DNA from: an uncultured Lachnospiraceae bacterium | Lineage (GTDB): Bacteria; Bacillota; Clostridia; Lachnospirales; Lachnospiraceae | Length of the DNA stretch: 53,187 nucleotides | Direction of reading: 5' to 3' | Assembly: GCA_910588285.1 (NCBI GenBank) | Contig: CAJUQB010000024.1 | Coordinates: forward strand, 1 to 53,187 | Shown here: positions 42,997 to 50,572 of the stretch, piece by piece | Numbering within the stretch: position 1 is the first letter of the stretch | How the letters are laid out: every line of letters starts with the position of its first letter | Position numbers and translations under genes: made by a program | The notes under the pieces: generated by a model | What the model was told of the DNA's origin: nothing | Database searches by the model: none | What the model saw: only the letters and a program-made list of their open reading frames with translations

Positions 42997-43200
42997 ATGC
43001 AACAGGGAACAGTAAAATGGTTTAATGCGAAGAAGGGCTATGGATTTATTTCCGATGCAGAGGGGAACGATGTATTCGTACATTTTTCCGCATTGAACAT
43101 GGAAGGCTTCAAGGAATTGAAGGATGGGGAAGCAGTAGAGTTTGAAGTAGTGGAAGGCGAGAAGGGACCGCAGGCTGCCAATGTAGTCCGCCTGGGTTAA
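42997..43200 (+). CDS. Cold-shock protein, CspA family
   Basis: A 67-residue single-stranded nucleic acid chaperone. The five-strand barrel has RNP1 KGYGFI and RNP2 VFVHFSAL, and the N-terminal GTVKWFNAKKG is typical. AGGAGGAAGG lies before the ATG. The transcript has its own promoter and terminator. Confidence 0.97.
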   Translation: MQQGTVKWFNAKKGYGFISDAEGNDVFVHFSALNMEGFKELKDGEAVEFEVVEGEKGPQAANVVRLG

Positions 43201-43226
43201 TTCATAACATAAGAAGCTTGCTCACG

Positions 43227-43256
43227 GAGGTTGTCTCATTTGGGACAACCTCTTTC
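43227..43256 (+). terminator. Terminator after the cold-shock gene
   Basis: GAGGTTGTC at 43227-43235 pairs with GACAACCTC at 43244-43252, followed by a short TTT. The T run is short, so termination may be partial and transcription could continue into the peptidase gene. Confidence 0.65.
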
Positions 43257-43276
43257 CGATTCAGGAGAGAACAACA

Positions 43277-46200
43277 ATGAACATGGAACAGTGCAAAGCA
43301 TATGAGCAGATCCGAAGGCAGCCCCTTCCTGATATCCAGTCAGAGGGTGTGCTTCTGCGCCATAAAAAATCAGGCGCACGAATCTGCCTCATATCCAATT
43401 CCGATGAAAATAAGGTATTTTATATCGGCTTTCGCACGCCGCCCGGGGACAGCACCGGCGCGGCGCATATTGTGGAGCATACGGTGCTCTGCGGCTCACA
43501 GGAGTTCCCGGTGAAGGATCCCTTTGTGGAGCTGGTGAAGGGATCCCTGAATACCTTCCTGAATGCCATGACCTATCCGGATAAGACGCTCTACCCGGTG
43601 GCCAGTGTCAATGATACGGATTTTAAAAATCTCATGCACGTTTATCTGGATGCGGTGTTTCGGCCCAATATTTATAAGCAGGAGGAGATTTTCCGGCAGG
43701 AGGGCTGGCATTACGAGCTGGGGGCGGTCCAGGATGATCTCACCATAAACGGCGTGGTGTACAATGAGATGAAGGGGGCCTGTTCCTCCCCGGAGAGTAT
43801 CCTAAGCCGGCAGATTCTCCAGGCCCTGAATCCCGATAATGCATATGCCTTCAGTGCGGCCGGTGATCCGGAGCAGATTCCAAAGCTAACCTATGGGGAA
43901 TTTCTGGATTTTCACAGGAAATACTATCACCCCTCCAATTCCTACCTGTATCTCTATGGAAATATGGATATGGAGGAGCGGCTGAACTGGATTGATCAGG
44001 AATATCTCTGCCAATACGGATATCAGGAGACAGATTCCGGAATTCCCCTGCAGAAGCCATTTCTCCGTCAGCGGGAGGTGGTGCAGCCCTATGGGGTGCC
44101 TGCCGGGGATACGGTTGCGGATAAGACCTGTCTGTCCCTAAGCTACGCGGTGGATACGGCGCTGAATGAGGAGCTGTGCATTGCCTTCCACATTCTGGAA
44201 TATGCCCTCCTGGAGGCCCCCGGCGCGCCGGTGAAGCAGGCTCTTCTGGATGCTGGCATTGGCAAGGATATCGAGAGCTCCTGGCGCAGCAGCGTGCTGC
44301 AGCCGATTTTTTCTGTGGTGGCCAGGAACAGCAATCCGGAGAAAAAGGATGCATTCCTGGAGCTTGTGGAGGGGGTGCTTGCGGAGCAGGCGGAGGGAGG
44401 CCTGAATAAGACCTCCCTGCTGGCCGGCCTGAACCGCTATGAATTCCAGTACCGGGAGGCGGATTTCGGCAGGTTTCCCAAGGGGCTATTGTGGGGAATC
44501 CGCTGCATGGATACCTGGCTGTATGACGACAGCCGGCCATTCCAGCGCCTGGAGGAGCTGCCATTGATCCAATGGCTTCGGGACCAGGTGGATACCGGAT
44601 ATTTTGAGGGGCTGATTGTCAAATATCTGCTGCAGAATCCCCACAGGGCCGTGGTGGTGGTCGAGCCAAGGCCGGGCTATGGGGCACGGCTGGAGCAGGC
44701 CCAAAGGGAACGGCTTTTGGCATACAGGAATTCTCTTAGCCAGAAGGAGCTGGAAGGGCTCGTGGCAGATACGGCCCATTTGCAGCAGTACCAGAAGGAA
44801 CCCTCCGCCCCCAGGGATCTGCTGCGGATTCCTCTTCTGTCCAGGGCAGATCTGAACAGGAGGGCAGAGCTTCCATGCTGGGAGGAGCGGAGCCTGTCCG
44901 GCTGTCCGGCCCTGTACCATCCGGTGGCTGATAACGGGATTGCGTATCTGAGCCTGGTGTTTGATGCGGAGACAGTGGCGGAGGCGGACATCCCTTATCT
45001 GGGGATCCTGAAGGCAGTGCTGGGCTATATGGACACAAAGAGCCATACATACCAGGAGCTGGCCAATGAGACGAACCTCTTCACCGGCGGCATTGGCGGG
45101 GACATCCGGGTCTGCAGCCACAGGGCGGATCATGGCTGCCGGACAGTCTTCTTATGGAAGGCCAGGACCCTTGTGGAGCATATTCCAAAGACACTGGAGC
45201 TGATGGGAGAGATGCTGGCAGAGACGAAGCTGACAGACCGGCGCCGGCTCTACGAGATCCTGGCCAGGCTGAAGGCAGGCCTGAAGGAACGGCTGGCCTC
45301 CGCGGGGGATGCTGCCTCTGCGCTGCGGGCCCTGTCCTATGTGTCTCTGACCGCAAGACACAGGGAGCTTGTGGGCGGAATCGAATTCTACCGCCTGGTC
45401 TGCCGCCTGGAGGAGCATTATGAGGAGGAGAAGGAGCAGCTGGCCCGGCGCCTGGAGGGGCTGATGGGGCGTTTGTTCCGGCAGGAGAACCTTCTGGTCA
45501 GCGTTGGAGGCCAGCCTGCAGGCTGGCAGGGGGCGGAGGCTGCCATGCCGGGATTTCTGAAGCGGCTGCAGGCAGAGCCGGCCGCCAGACGGTACGCCGG
45601 ACAGGGATGCGGGCCCAAGAATAAGGAAGGTCAGAAGGCGTCCCAGATGCAGATGAGGCCAGAGGACGGGGAATGCCAGGAGGCGTCCCGGATGCAGATG
45701 AGGCCGGGGGACGGGGAATGCCGGGAGGCGTCCCGGATGCAGATGAGACCGGGGAACGAGGGATTTCTGGACGCCTCCCAGGTGCAGTATGTCTCCAGGG
45801 CAGGAAACTTCAAAAAGGCCGGCTTTGCCTATACCGGGGCGCTGAAGGTGCTGACGGTTATTCTGGAATATGAGTACCTGTGGCAGAAGGTCCGCATCAG
45901 GGGCGGCGCCTATGGCTGCCGGGCCGTATTTTCCAGAAACGGAGACAGCTTCCTAAGCTCCTACCGGGATCCCAATCTGGAACAGACAAACCGGATCTAT
46001 GAGGAATGCCCGGCCTACCTTAGGGCATTTACGGCAGATGAGCGGGAGATGACAAAATATGTCGTCGGTGCAGTCAGCGAGCTGGACAGGCCCAAGACCC
46101 CGGCCGGGCAGACTGCCTGGTCTCTGGCAGCCTATCTGAAGGGGCTCACCAAAGAGGAGCTGCAGCGGGAGCGGGATCAGGTGCTTGCCGTAACCCAGGA

Positions 46201-46324
46201 GGATATCCGCGCCCTGGCTCCCCTGGTGGAGGCAGTGCTTGCAGAGGAGGCCCTCTGTGTCATTGGAAATGAGGACAAGCTGAAGGAGCAGGCGCAGCTG
46301 TTTCGGACGCTGGAAACAATATAG
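43277..46324 (+). CDS. M16C family zinc metallopeptidase
   Basis: A 1015-residue insulinase-family peptidase of the presequence-protease type, which degrades peptides inside a closed chamber. The inverted zinc motif H64-I-V-E-H68 lies in AAHIVEHTVLCGS, with the third ligand expected in YNEMKGACSSPES (about 155-165). The arrangement is an N-terminal catalytic half, an M16C-associated middle part and an inactive C-terminal half. The linker near 787-833 carries a 15-residue tandem repeat, unusual for the family. ATG 43277 has AGGAGAG eight bases upstream. No signal peptide. Confidence 0.93.
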   Translation: MNMEQCKAYEQIRRQPLPDIQSEGVLLRHKKSGARICLISNSDENKVFYIGFRTPPGDSTGAAHIVEHTVLCGSQEFPVKDPFVELVKGSLNTFLNAMTYPDKTLYPVASVNDTDFKNLMHVYLDAVFRPNIYKQEEIFRQEGWHYELGAVQDDLTINGVVYNEMKGACSSPESILSRQILQALNPDNAYAFSAAGDPEQIPKLTYGEFLDFHRKYYHPSNSYLYLYGNMDMEERLNWIDQEYLCQYGYQETDSGIPLQKPFLRQREVVQPYGVPAGDTVADKTCLSLSYAVDTALNEELCIAFHILEYALLEAPGAPVKQALLDAGIGKDIESSWRSSVLQPIFSVVARNSNPEKKDAFLELVEGVLAEQAEGGLNKTSLLAGLNRYEFQYREADFGRFPKGLLWGIRCMDTWLYDDSRPFQRLEELPLIQWLRDQVDTGYFEGLIVKYLLQNPHRAVVVVEPRPGYGARLEQAQRERLLAYRNSLSQKELEGLVADTAHLQQYQKEPSAPRDLLRIPLLSRADLNRRAELPCWEERSLSGCPALYHPVADNGIAYLSLVFDAETVAEADIPYLGILKAVLGYMDTKSHTYQELANETNLFTGGIGGDIRVCSHRADHGCRTVFLWKARTLVEHIPKTLELMGEMLAETKLTDRRRLYEILARLKAGLKERLASAGDAASALRALSYVSLTARHRELVGGIEFYRLVCRLEEHYEEEKEQLARRLEGLMGRLFRQENLLVSVGGQPAGWQGAEAAMPGFLKRLQAEPAARRYAGQGCGPKNKEGQKASQMQMRPEDGECQEASRMQMRPGDGECREASRMQMRPGNEGFLDASQVQYVSRAGNFKKAGFAYTGALKVLTVILEYEYLWQKVRIRGGAYGCRAVFSRNGDSFLSSYRDPNLEQTNRIYEECPAYLRAFTADEREMTKYVVGAVSELDRPKTPAGQTAWSLAAYLKGLTKEELQRERDQVLAVTQEDIRALAPLVEAVLAEEALCVIGNEDKLKEQAQLFRTLETI
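45635..45787 (+). repeat. In-frame 45-bp tandem repeat in the M16 gene
   Basis: Three 45-base units start at 45635, 45680 and 45725, with a partial fourth from 45770. Each encodes a variant of EASRMQMRPGDGECR. The first two are nearly identical at DNA level, so the copy number may vary between strains. Confidence 0.85.
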
Positions 46325-46334
46325 GAGAATGCAT

Positions 46335-47243
46335 ATGAATGAATTGTTGAAATCAGGCTTTGTGACCCTGATCGGGCGGCCCAATGTGGGGAAATCCACC
46401 TTAATGAACCATCTGATCGGCCAGAAGATCGCCATTACCTCCAAGAAGCCCCAGACCACCCGGAACCGAATCCAGACGGTGTATACTGAGGAGGGAAAGG
46501 GACAGATCATCTTTGTGGATACCCCGGGCATCCACAAGGCAAAAAACAAGCTGGGCGAGTACATGGTAAATGTGGCGGAGAAGAGCCTTCGGGATGTGGA
46601 CGTGGTGCTGTGGCTGGTGGAGCCCTCCAATTTTATCGGGGCAGGGGAGCAGCATATCATCCAGCAGCTGAAACGGATTACGATCCCTGTGATTTTGGTG
46701 ATCAATAAGATTGATACCGTGAAAAAGGAGGAGGTGCTCTCCTTTATTGATACCTACCGCAAGGTTTTTGATTTTGCGGAGATTGTGCCCCTCTCCGCCC
46801 TGCGGGGGGAGAATACCAGGATCCTGCCGGAGCTGATTTTCAAATATCTGCCCTATGGCCCCATGTTCTATGATGAGGATACGGTGACAGACCAGCCGGA
46901 GCGGCAGATTGTGGCTGAGCTGATCCGAGAGAAGGCGCTCCATGCCCTGGACGAGGAGATTCCCCATGGGATTGCAGTGGCCATTGACCGGATGAAGCGG
47001 CGGCCGGGGAAGGATATCACGGATATTGAGGCCACCATCATCTGTGAGCGTGATTCCCACAAGGGGATCATCATTGGAAAGGGCGGAGCCATGCTGAAAA
47101 AAATCGGCTCCAATGCCAGATTTGAGATGGAGCGTCTCCTGGAGTGCCGGGTGAACCTGAAGCTGTGGGTCAAGGTGAAAAAGGACTGGCGGGACAGTGA
47201 TTTTATGATTAAAAATTTTGGCTATAAGGATGAGGACGCCTGA
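46335..47243 (+). CDS. era: GTPase Era
   Basis: A 302-residue GTPase for maturation of 16S rRNA and the small subunit. G1 GRPNVGKST, G3 DTPGIHK, G4 NKID and a C-terminal KH domain with IIIGKGGAMLKKIG are seen. ATG 46335 is chosen over 46329 because AGGAG lies seven bases upstream. It begins 11 bases after the peptidase stop, then the small ORF and recO follow. Confidence 0.97.
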   Translation: MNELLKSGFVTLIGRPNVGKSTLMNHLIGQKIAITSKKPQTTRNRIQTVYTEEGKGQIIFVDTPGIHKAKNKLGEYMVNVAEKSLRDVDVVLWLVEPSNFIGAGEQHIIQQLKRITIPVILVINKIDTVKKEEVLSFIDTYRKVFDFAEIVPLSALRGENTRILPELIFKYLPYGPMFYDEDTVTDQPERQIVAELIREKALHALDEEIPHGIAVAIDRMKRRPGKDITDIEATIICERDSHKGIIIGKGGAMLKKIGSNARFEMERLLECRVNLKLWVKVKKDWRDSDFMIKNFGYKDEDA

Positions 47244-47359
47244 TCGGAAACTTACCATTTTTTATCTGGTATATCCGGGGAACCTGTGGAAAACCTAATC
47301 TTAAGATGCCAAGGGCATCCAGTACATGTGCCAAGGCACAGCAGATAAGGGGGATTTCC

Positions 47360-47548
47360 ATGGTGGAACAGGAATGGATACATTTTGAAAGTACGGGAAA
47401 GGTCAGCGATTATCTGACCTACAGCAGGGCCTGCAGGACAGAAACAGGCAGTGCGACGGATTCAGCGAAGGAGGAGAGCACGAAAGATGGGGCAGACCAT
47501 TGTGCTTACCGGTATGGTGTTGGCAGCGATTCCCATTGGGGATTATGA
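47360..47548 (+). CDS. Small protein between era and recO (YqzL-like position)
   Basis: A 62-residue ORF with GGGGG about seven bases before the ATG. The N-terminal MVEQEWIHFESTGKVSDYL looks like a real folded segment; short proteins with an E-W-x-x-F-x-x-T-G-x-(V/I)-x-D-Y-L pattern are, as I recall, common between era and recO in Clostridia. Its last 62 bases overlap the start of recO in another frame, and that part of the protein looks like a shadow of recO. The function is unknown. Confidence 0.6.
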   Translation: MVEQEWIHFESTGKVSDYLTYSRACRTETGSATDSAKEESTKDGADHCAYRYGVGSDSHWGL

Positions 47549-48239
47549 CAAAAGAATAACGATCCTCACCAGGGAGCGGGGCAAGATCAGCGCCTTTGCC
47601 AGAGGGGCCAGACGTCAGGGCAGCCAGCTGACGGCTGCCGCCAACCCCTTTGCTTTCGGGGAATTTGAGGTCTATGAGGGGCGCAGCTCCTACACGGTGG
47701 TGAAGGCCTCCATTTCCAATTATTTCCGCCAGCTGGTGGAGGATTTTGAAAATGTTTATTACGGGTTCTATTTTCTGGAGATCGCAGATTATTATACCAG
47801 GGAAAATTCCGACGAAATACATATGCTGAAGCTTTTATACCAGTCCATGCGGGCTCTGGAGCATGAGCAGCTGCCCAATCGGCTGGTGCGCTGTATCTAT
47901 GAGCTGAAGGCAATGGTGGTCAATGGGGAGTATCCAAATGTATTTTCCTGTCAGAGCTGCGGGAGGGAGGAGGAGCTTATCTGGTTTGACAGCAGCCGGG
48001 GAGGCGTACTCTGCCAGGGCTGCAAGAGCAGCGGCGCGATCCCTGTGGATGCTTCCACCCGGTATACGCTGCAGTATATTATTACCTCCGGAATCGAGAA
48101 GCTGTACACCTTTACGGTATCCGGGGAAGTATTGAGCCGTTTGGAGTGGATTATGCGGGATTATATGGGTCGTTACATAGACAGGAGTTTCCAGTCTCTG
48201 CAGGTCCTGGAGGAAAATCTTGATTTTTTGGCGCGATAA
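47487..48239 (+). CDS. recO: DNA repair protein RecO
   Basis: A 250-residue protein for loading RecA in gap repair. An N-terminal OB fold (MGQTIVLTGMVLAAIPIGDYDKR, shown in part; LTRERGKISAFARGARR) is followed by a helical part and a zinc site (CQSCGREE and, later, CQGC). GGAGGAGA lies about ten bases before ATG 47487. It follows era, the usual order. Confidence 0.96.
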   Translation: MGQTIVLTGMVLAAIPIGDYDKRITILTRERGKISAFARGARRQGSQLTAAANPFAFGEFEVYEGRSSYTVVKASISNYFRQLVEDFENVYYGFYFLEIADYYTRENSDEIHMLKLLYQSMRALEHEQLPNRLVRCIYELKAMVVNGEYPNVFSCQSCGREEELIWFDSSRGGVLCQGCKSSGAIPVDASTRYTLQYIITSGIEKLYTFTVSGEVLSRLEWIMRDYMGRYIDRSFQSLQVLEENLDFLAR

Positions 48240-48242
48240 CAG

Positions 48243-48271
48243 TTGAAATCACAGGACAGAAAGGGTATAAT
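48243..48271 (+). promoter_or_regulatory. Promoter of the lipoprotein gene
   Basis: TTGAAA at 48243-48248, a 17-base spacer and a perfect TATAAT at 48266-48271. Confidence 0.82.
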
Positions 48272-48305
48272 ATTTTAGATTCACGTTTAAGATTGGAGGA
48301 ATACT

Positions 48306-48929
48306 ATGAAACGATTGATCGGCCTGTGCCTGATTGCGGCAGTCCTTGCAGCGGTTCTCACTGCCTGCGGAGGGGAGCTGGATGCAAACAGGAATACGGT
48401 ATATGTGCAGAAAAAAGGCAAGATTACGGAGGCCACCGTGGAGCCCTTTGACAAGGGATATTATAATCAGGAGGAGCTGGAGGCATACGTCAAGGAACGG
48501 GTGGAGAACTATGCGGCAGAGCACGGAGAGAAGAGTGTAGAGATGGACAAGTTCGAGGTGGCGGACGGAGTGGCTACCTTGCATATCAACTATGCCGGCT
48601 ACCAGGATTATGCGGACTTCAACGGTGTGAAGATGTTTGCAGGGACAGTGCCCCAGGCTCTGGCAGCAGGATTTGATTTCAATACGGAATTTCTGGAGGT
48701 GGAGGACGGCGTCCTGGGGGATGTGGTGGACTCCGGGATCGTTCTGGCGGACGATACCTACAAGGCAGTCATTTTAAGCACCAAGGCAGATGTGAAGGTG
48801 GATGGCACGGTCTTGTTTGTCTCATCCAAATACACGGGCATTGCGGCGAAGGATACGGTGTCCATCAGCCTGCCGGAGGATGCCATGGACGGGGAAGAGC
48901 TGGCGCTGACCTATATTATTTACAAATAG
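48306..48929 (+). CDS. Predicted lipoprotein of unknown function
   Basis: A 207-residue exported protein. A signal peptide with lipobox LTAC (Cys about 21) is followed by a short domain with KGKITEATVEPFDKGYYNQEELEAYV (seen only in part) and strands to the end. The pattern FDKxYY-x-x-EEL-x-x-(Y/F)-V recurs in clostridial lipoproteins, but I know of no studied member. TTGGAGG lies upstream of the start. It has its own promoter and may read through into glyS, about 60 bases on. Confidence 0.8.
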   Translation: MKRLIGLCLIAAVLAAVLTACGGELDANRNTVYVQKKGKITEATVEPFDKGYYNQEELEAYVKERVENYAAEHGEKSVEMDKFEVADGVATLHINYAGYQDYADFNGVKMFAGTVPQALAAGFDFNTEFLEVEDGVLGDVVDSGIVLADDTYKAVILSTKADVKVDGTVLFVSSKYTGIAAKDTVSISLPEDAMDGEELALTYIIYK

Positions 48930-48988
48930 GAACACGAATCGAAGCAGAACTATGTAACAGAAAATAAAAAGGAATGAGGAACACAGAT

Positions 48989-50386
48989 ATGGAAAAGACA
49001 ATGGAAAAAATCGTAGCGCTGGCCAAGGCCAGAGGCTTTGTGTACCCCGGCTCCGAGATCTACGGGGGCCTAGCCAATACCTGGGATTACGGCAATTTGG
49101 GTGTGGAGCTTAAGAACAATGTGAAGAAGGCCTGGTGGCAGAAGTTTATCATGGAGAACCCCCACAATGTGGGGGTGGACTGCGCGATCCTGATGAATCC
49201 CCAGACCTGGGTGGCCTCCGGCCATCTGGGAAGCTTTTCCGATCCTCTGATGGACTGTAAGGAGTGTCATGAGCGTTTCCGGGCGGATAAGATTATCGAG
49301 GATTACGCGGCGGAGCATACCATAGAGCTGGAGGGGTCTGTGGACGCCTGGAGCCAGGAGAAGATGATGCGCTTTATCGAGGACAACCATGTGCCCTGCC
49401 CCAGCTGCGGCAAGCACAATTTTACGGATATCCGCCAGTTTAACCTGATGTTCAAGACCTTCCAGGGCGTGACTGAGGACACCAAGAATACGGTGTATCT
49501 GCGGCCGGAGACAGCCCAGGGCATCTTTGTGAACTTCCGGAACGTCCAGCGTACCTCCCGCAAGAAGATCCCCTTCGGCATCGGTCAGATCGGCAAGTCC
49601 TTCCGCAATGAGATCACTCCGGGGAATTTTATCTTCCGTATCAGGGAGTTTGAGCAGATGGAGCTGGAGTTCTTCTGCGAGCCGGAGACAGACCTTGAGT
49701 GGTTTGCTTATTGGAAGGAGTTTTGTATCAACTGGCTGAAATCCTTGGGCATGAAGGAGGAGGAGATGCGGGTCCGCGACCATGAGAAGGAAGAGCTGTC
49801 CTTCTACAGCAAGGCCACCACAGATATTGAATTCCTGTTCCCCTTTGGCTGGGGTGAGCTGTGGGGCATTGCAGACCGCACTGATTACGACCTGACCCAG
49901 CATCAGAATGTGTCCAAGCAGGATCTGACCTATTACGACGACCAGAAGGACTGGCGGTATGTGCCTTATGTCATCGAGCCCTCTCTGGGGGCTGACCGCG
50001 TGGTGCTGGCCTTCCTCTGCGGCGCTTACGACGAGGAGAACATCGGAACGGAGGAGAAGCCGGATATCCGTACCGTCCTTCATTTCCACCCGGCCCTGGC
50101 GCCTGTGAAGATTGGCGTGTTGCCTCTGTCCAAGAAGCTCGGGGAGGGCGCAGAGAAGATTTATGCCCAGCTGTCCAAGAAGTATAACTGCGAGTATGAC
50201 GACCGCGGAGCCATCGGCAAGCGCTACCGCCGTCAGGATGAGATCGGGACGCCCTTCTGCGTGACCTTTGATTTTGATTCCGAGAATGACGGGGCAGTGA
50301 CGGTCCGGGATCGTGATACCATGGAGCAGGAGCGGATCAAAATCGCAGACCTGGATGCATATTTTGCGGATAAATTTACGTTTTAA
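48989..50386 (+). CDS. glyS: Glycyl-tRNA synthetase, dimeric type
   Basis: A 465-residue class II synthetase that charges tRNA-Gly. The N-terminal KARGFVYPGSEIYGGLANTWDYG, motif 2 (GKSFRNEITPGNFIFRIREFEQ, seen in part) and motif 3 with EPSLGADRVVLAF are present, as is the anticodon-binding domain (about 360-465). It is the eukaryote/archaea-like single-chain form often found in Firmicutes, named glyQS by some. ATG 48989 has GAGGA eight bases upstream; an earlier ATG at 48974 is possible. No T-box leader is seen in the short gap before it. Confidence 0.96.
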   Translation: MEKTMEKIVALAKARGFVYPGSEIYGGLANTWDYGNLGVELKNNVKKAWWQKFIMENPHNVGVDCAILMNPQTWVASGHLGSFSDPLMDCKECHERFRADKIIEDYAAEHTIELEGSVDAWSQEKMMRFIEDNHVPCPSCGKHNFTDIRQFNLMFKTFQGVTEDTKNTVYLRPETAQGIFVNFRNVQRTSRKKIPFGIGQIGKSFRNEITPGNFIFRIREFEQMELEFFCEPETDLEWFAYWKEFCINWLKSLGMKEEEMRVRDHEKEELSFYSKATTDIEFLFPFGWGELWGIADRTDYDLTQHQNVSKQDLTYYDDQKDWRYVPYVIEPSLGADRVVLAFLCGAYDEENIGTEEKPDIRTVLHFHPALAPVKIGVLPLSKKLGEGAEKIYAQLSKKYNCEYDDRGAIGKRYRRQDEIGTPFCVTFDFDSENDGAVTVRDRDTMEQERIKIADLDAYFADKFTF

Positions 50387-50422
50387 GGATATACTTAAGA
50401 AGGATAGAGAATACAAAGCAAG

Positions 50423-50466
50423 CAGTTCAGCCCCCTGGAAAGGCGGGCTGAACTGTTATTTTTTTC
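50423..50466 (+). terminator. Terminator after glyS
   Basis: An 11-bp stem, CAGTTCAGCCC with GGGCTGAACTG, around an 11-base loop. It is followed by TTA and eight T. Confidence 0.9.
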
Positions 50467-50487
50467 ACAATTTATGGAGAAAAGTTA

Positions 50488-50515
50488 TTGAATAAATCTG
50501 GAAATATGTTACAAT
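50488..50515 (+). promoter_or_regulatory. Promoter of ppdK
   Basis: TTGAAT at 50488-50493, a 16-base spacer and TACAAT at 50510-50515 with TGT before it (extended -10). Confidence 0.7.
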
Positions 50516-50572
50516 GGATGTGTGCGCGGAGAGCGCTTGTTTCACAAAGTATAGTTTAGGAGGAATTTTCAA

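Noticed and set aside
49070..50416. Open frame of 448 codons on the minus strand
   Set aside because: Antisense shadow of glyS that runs through the terminator region.
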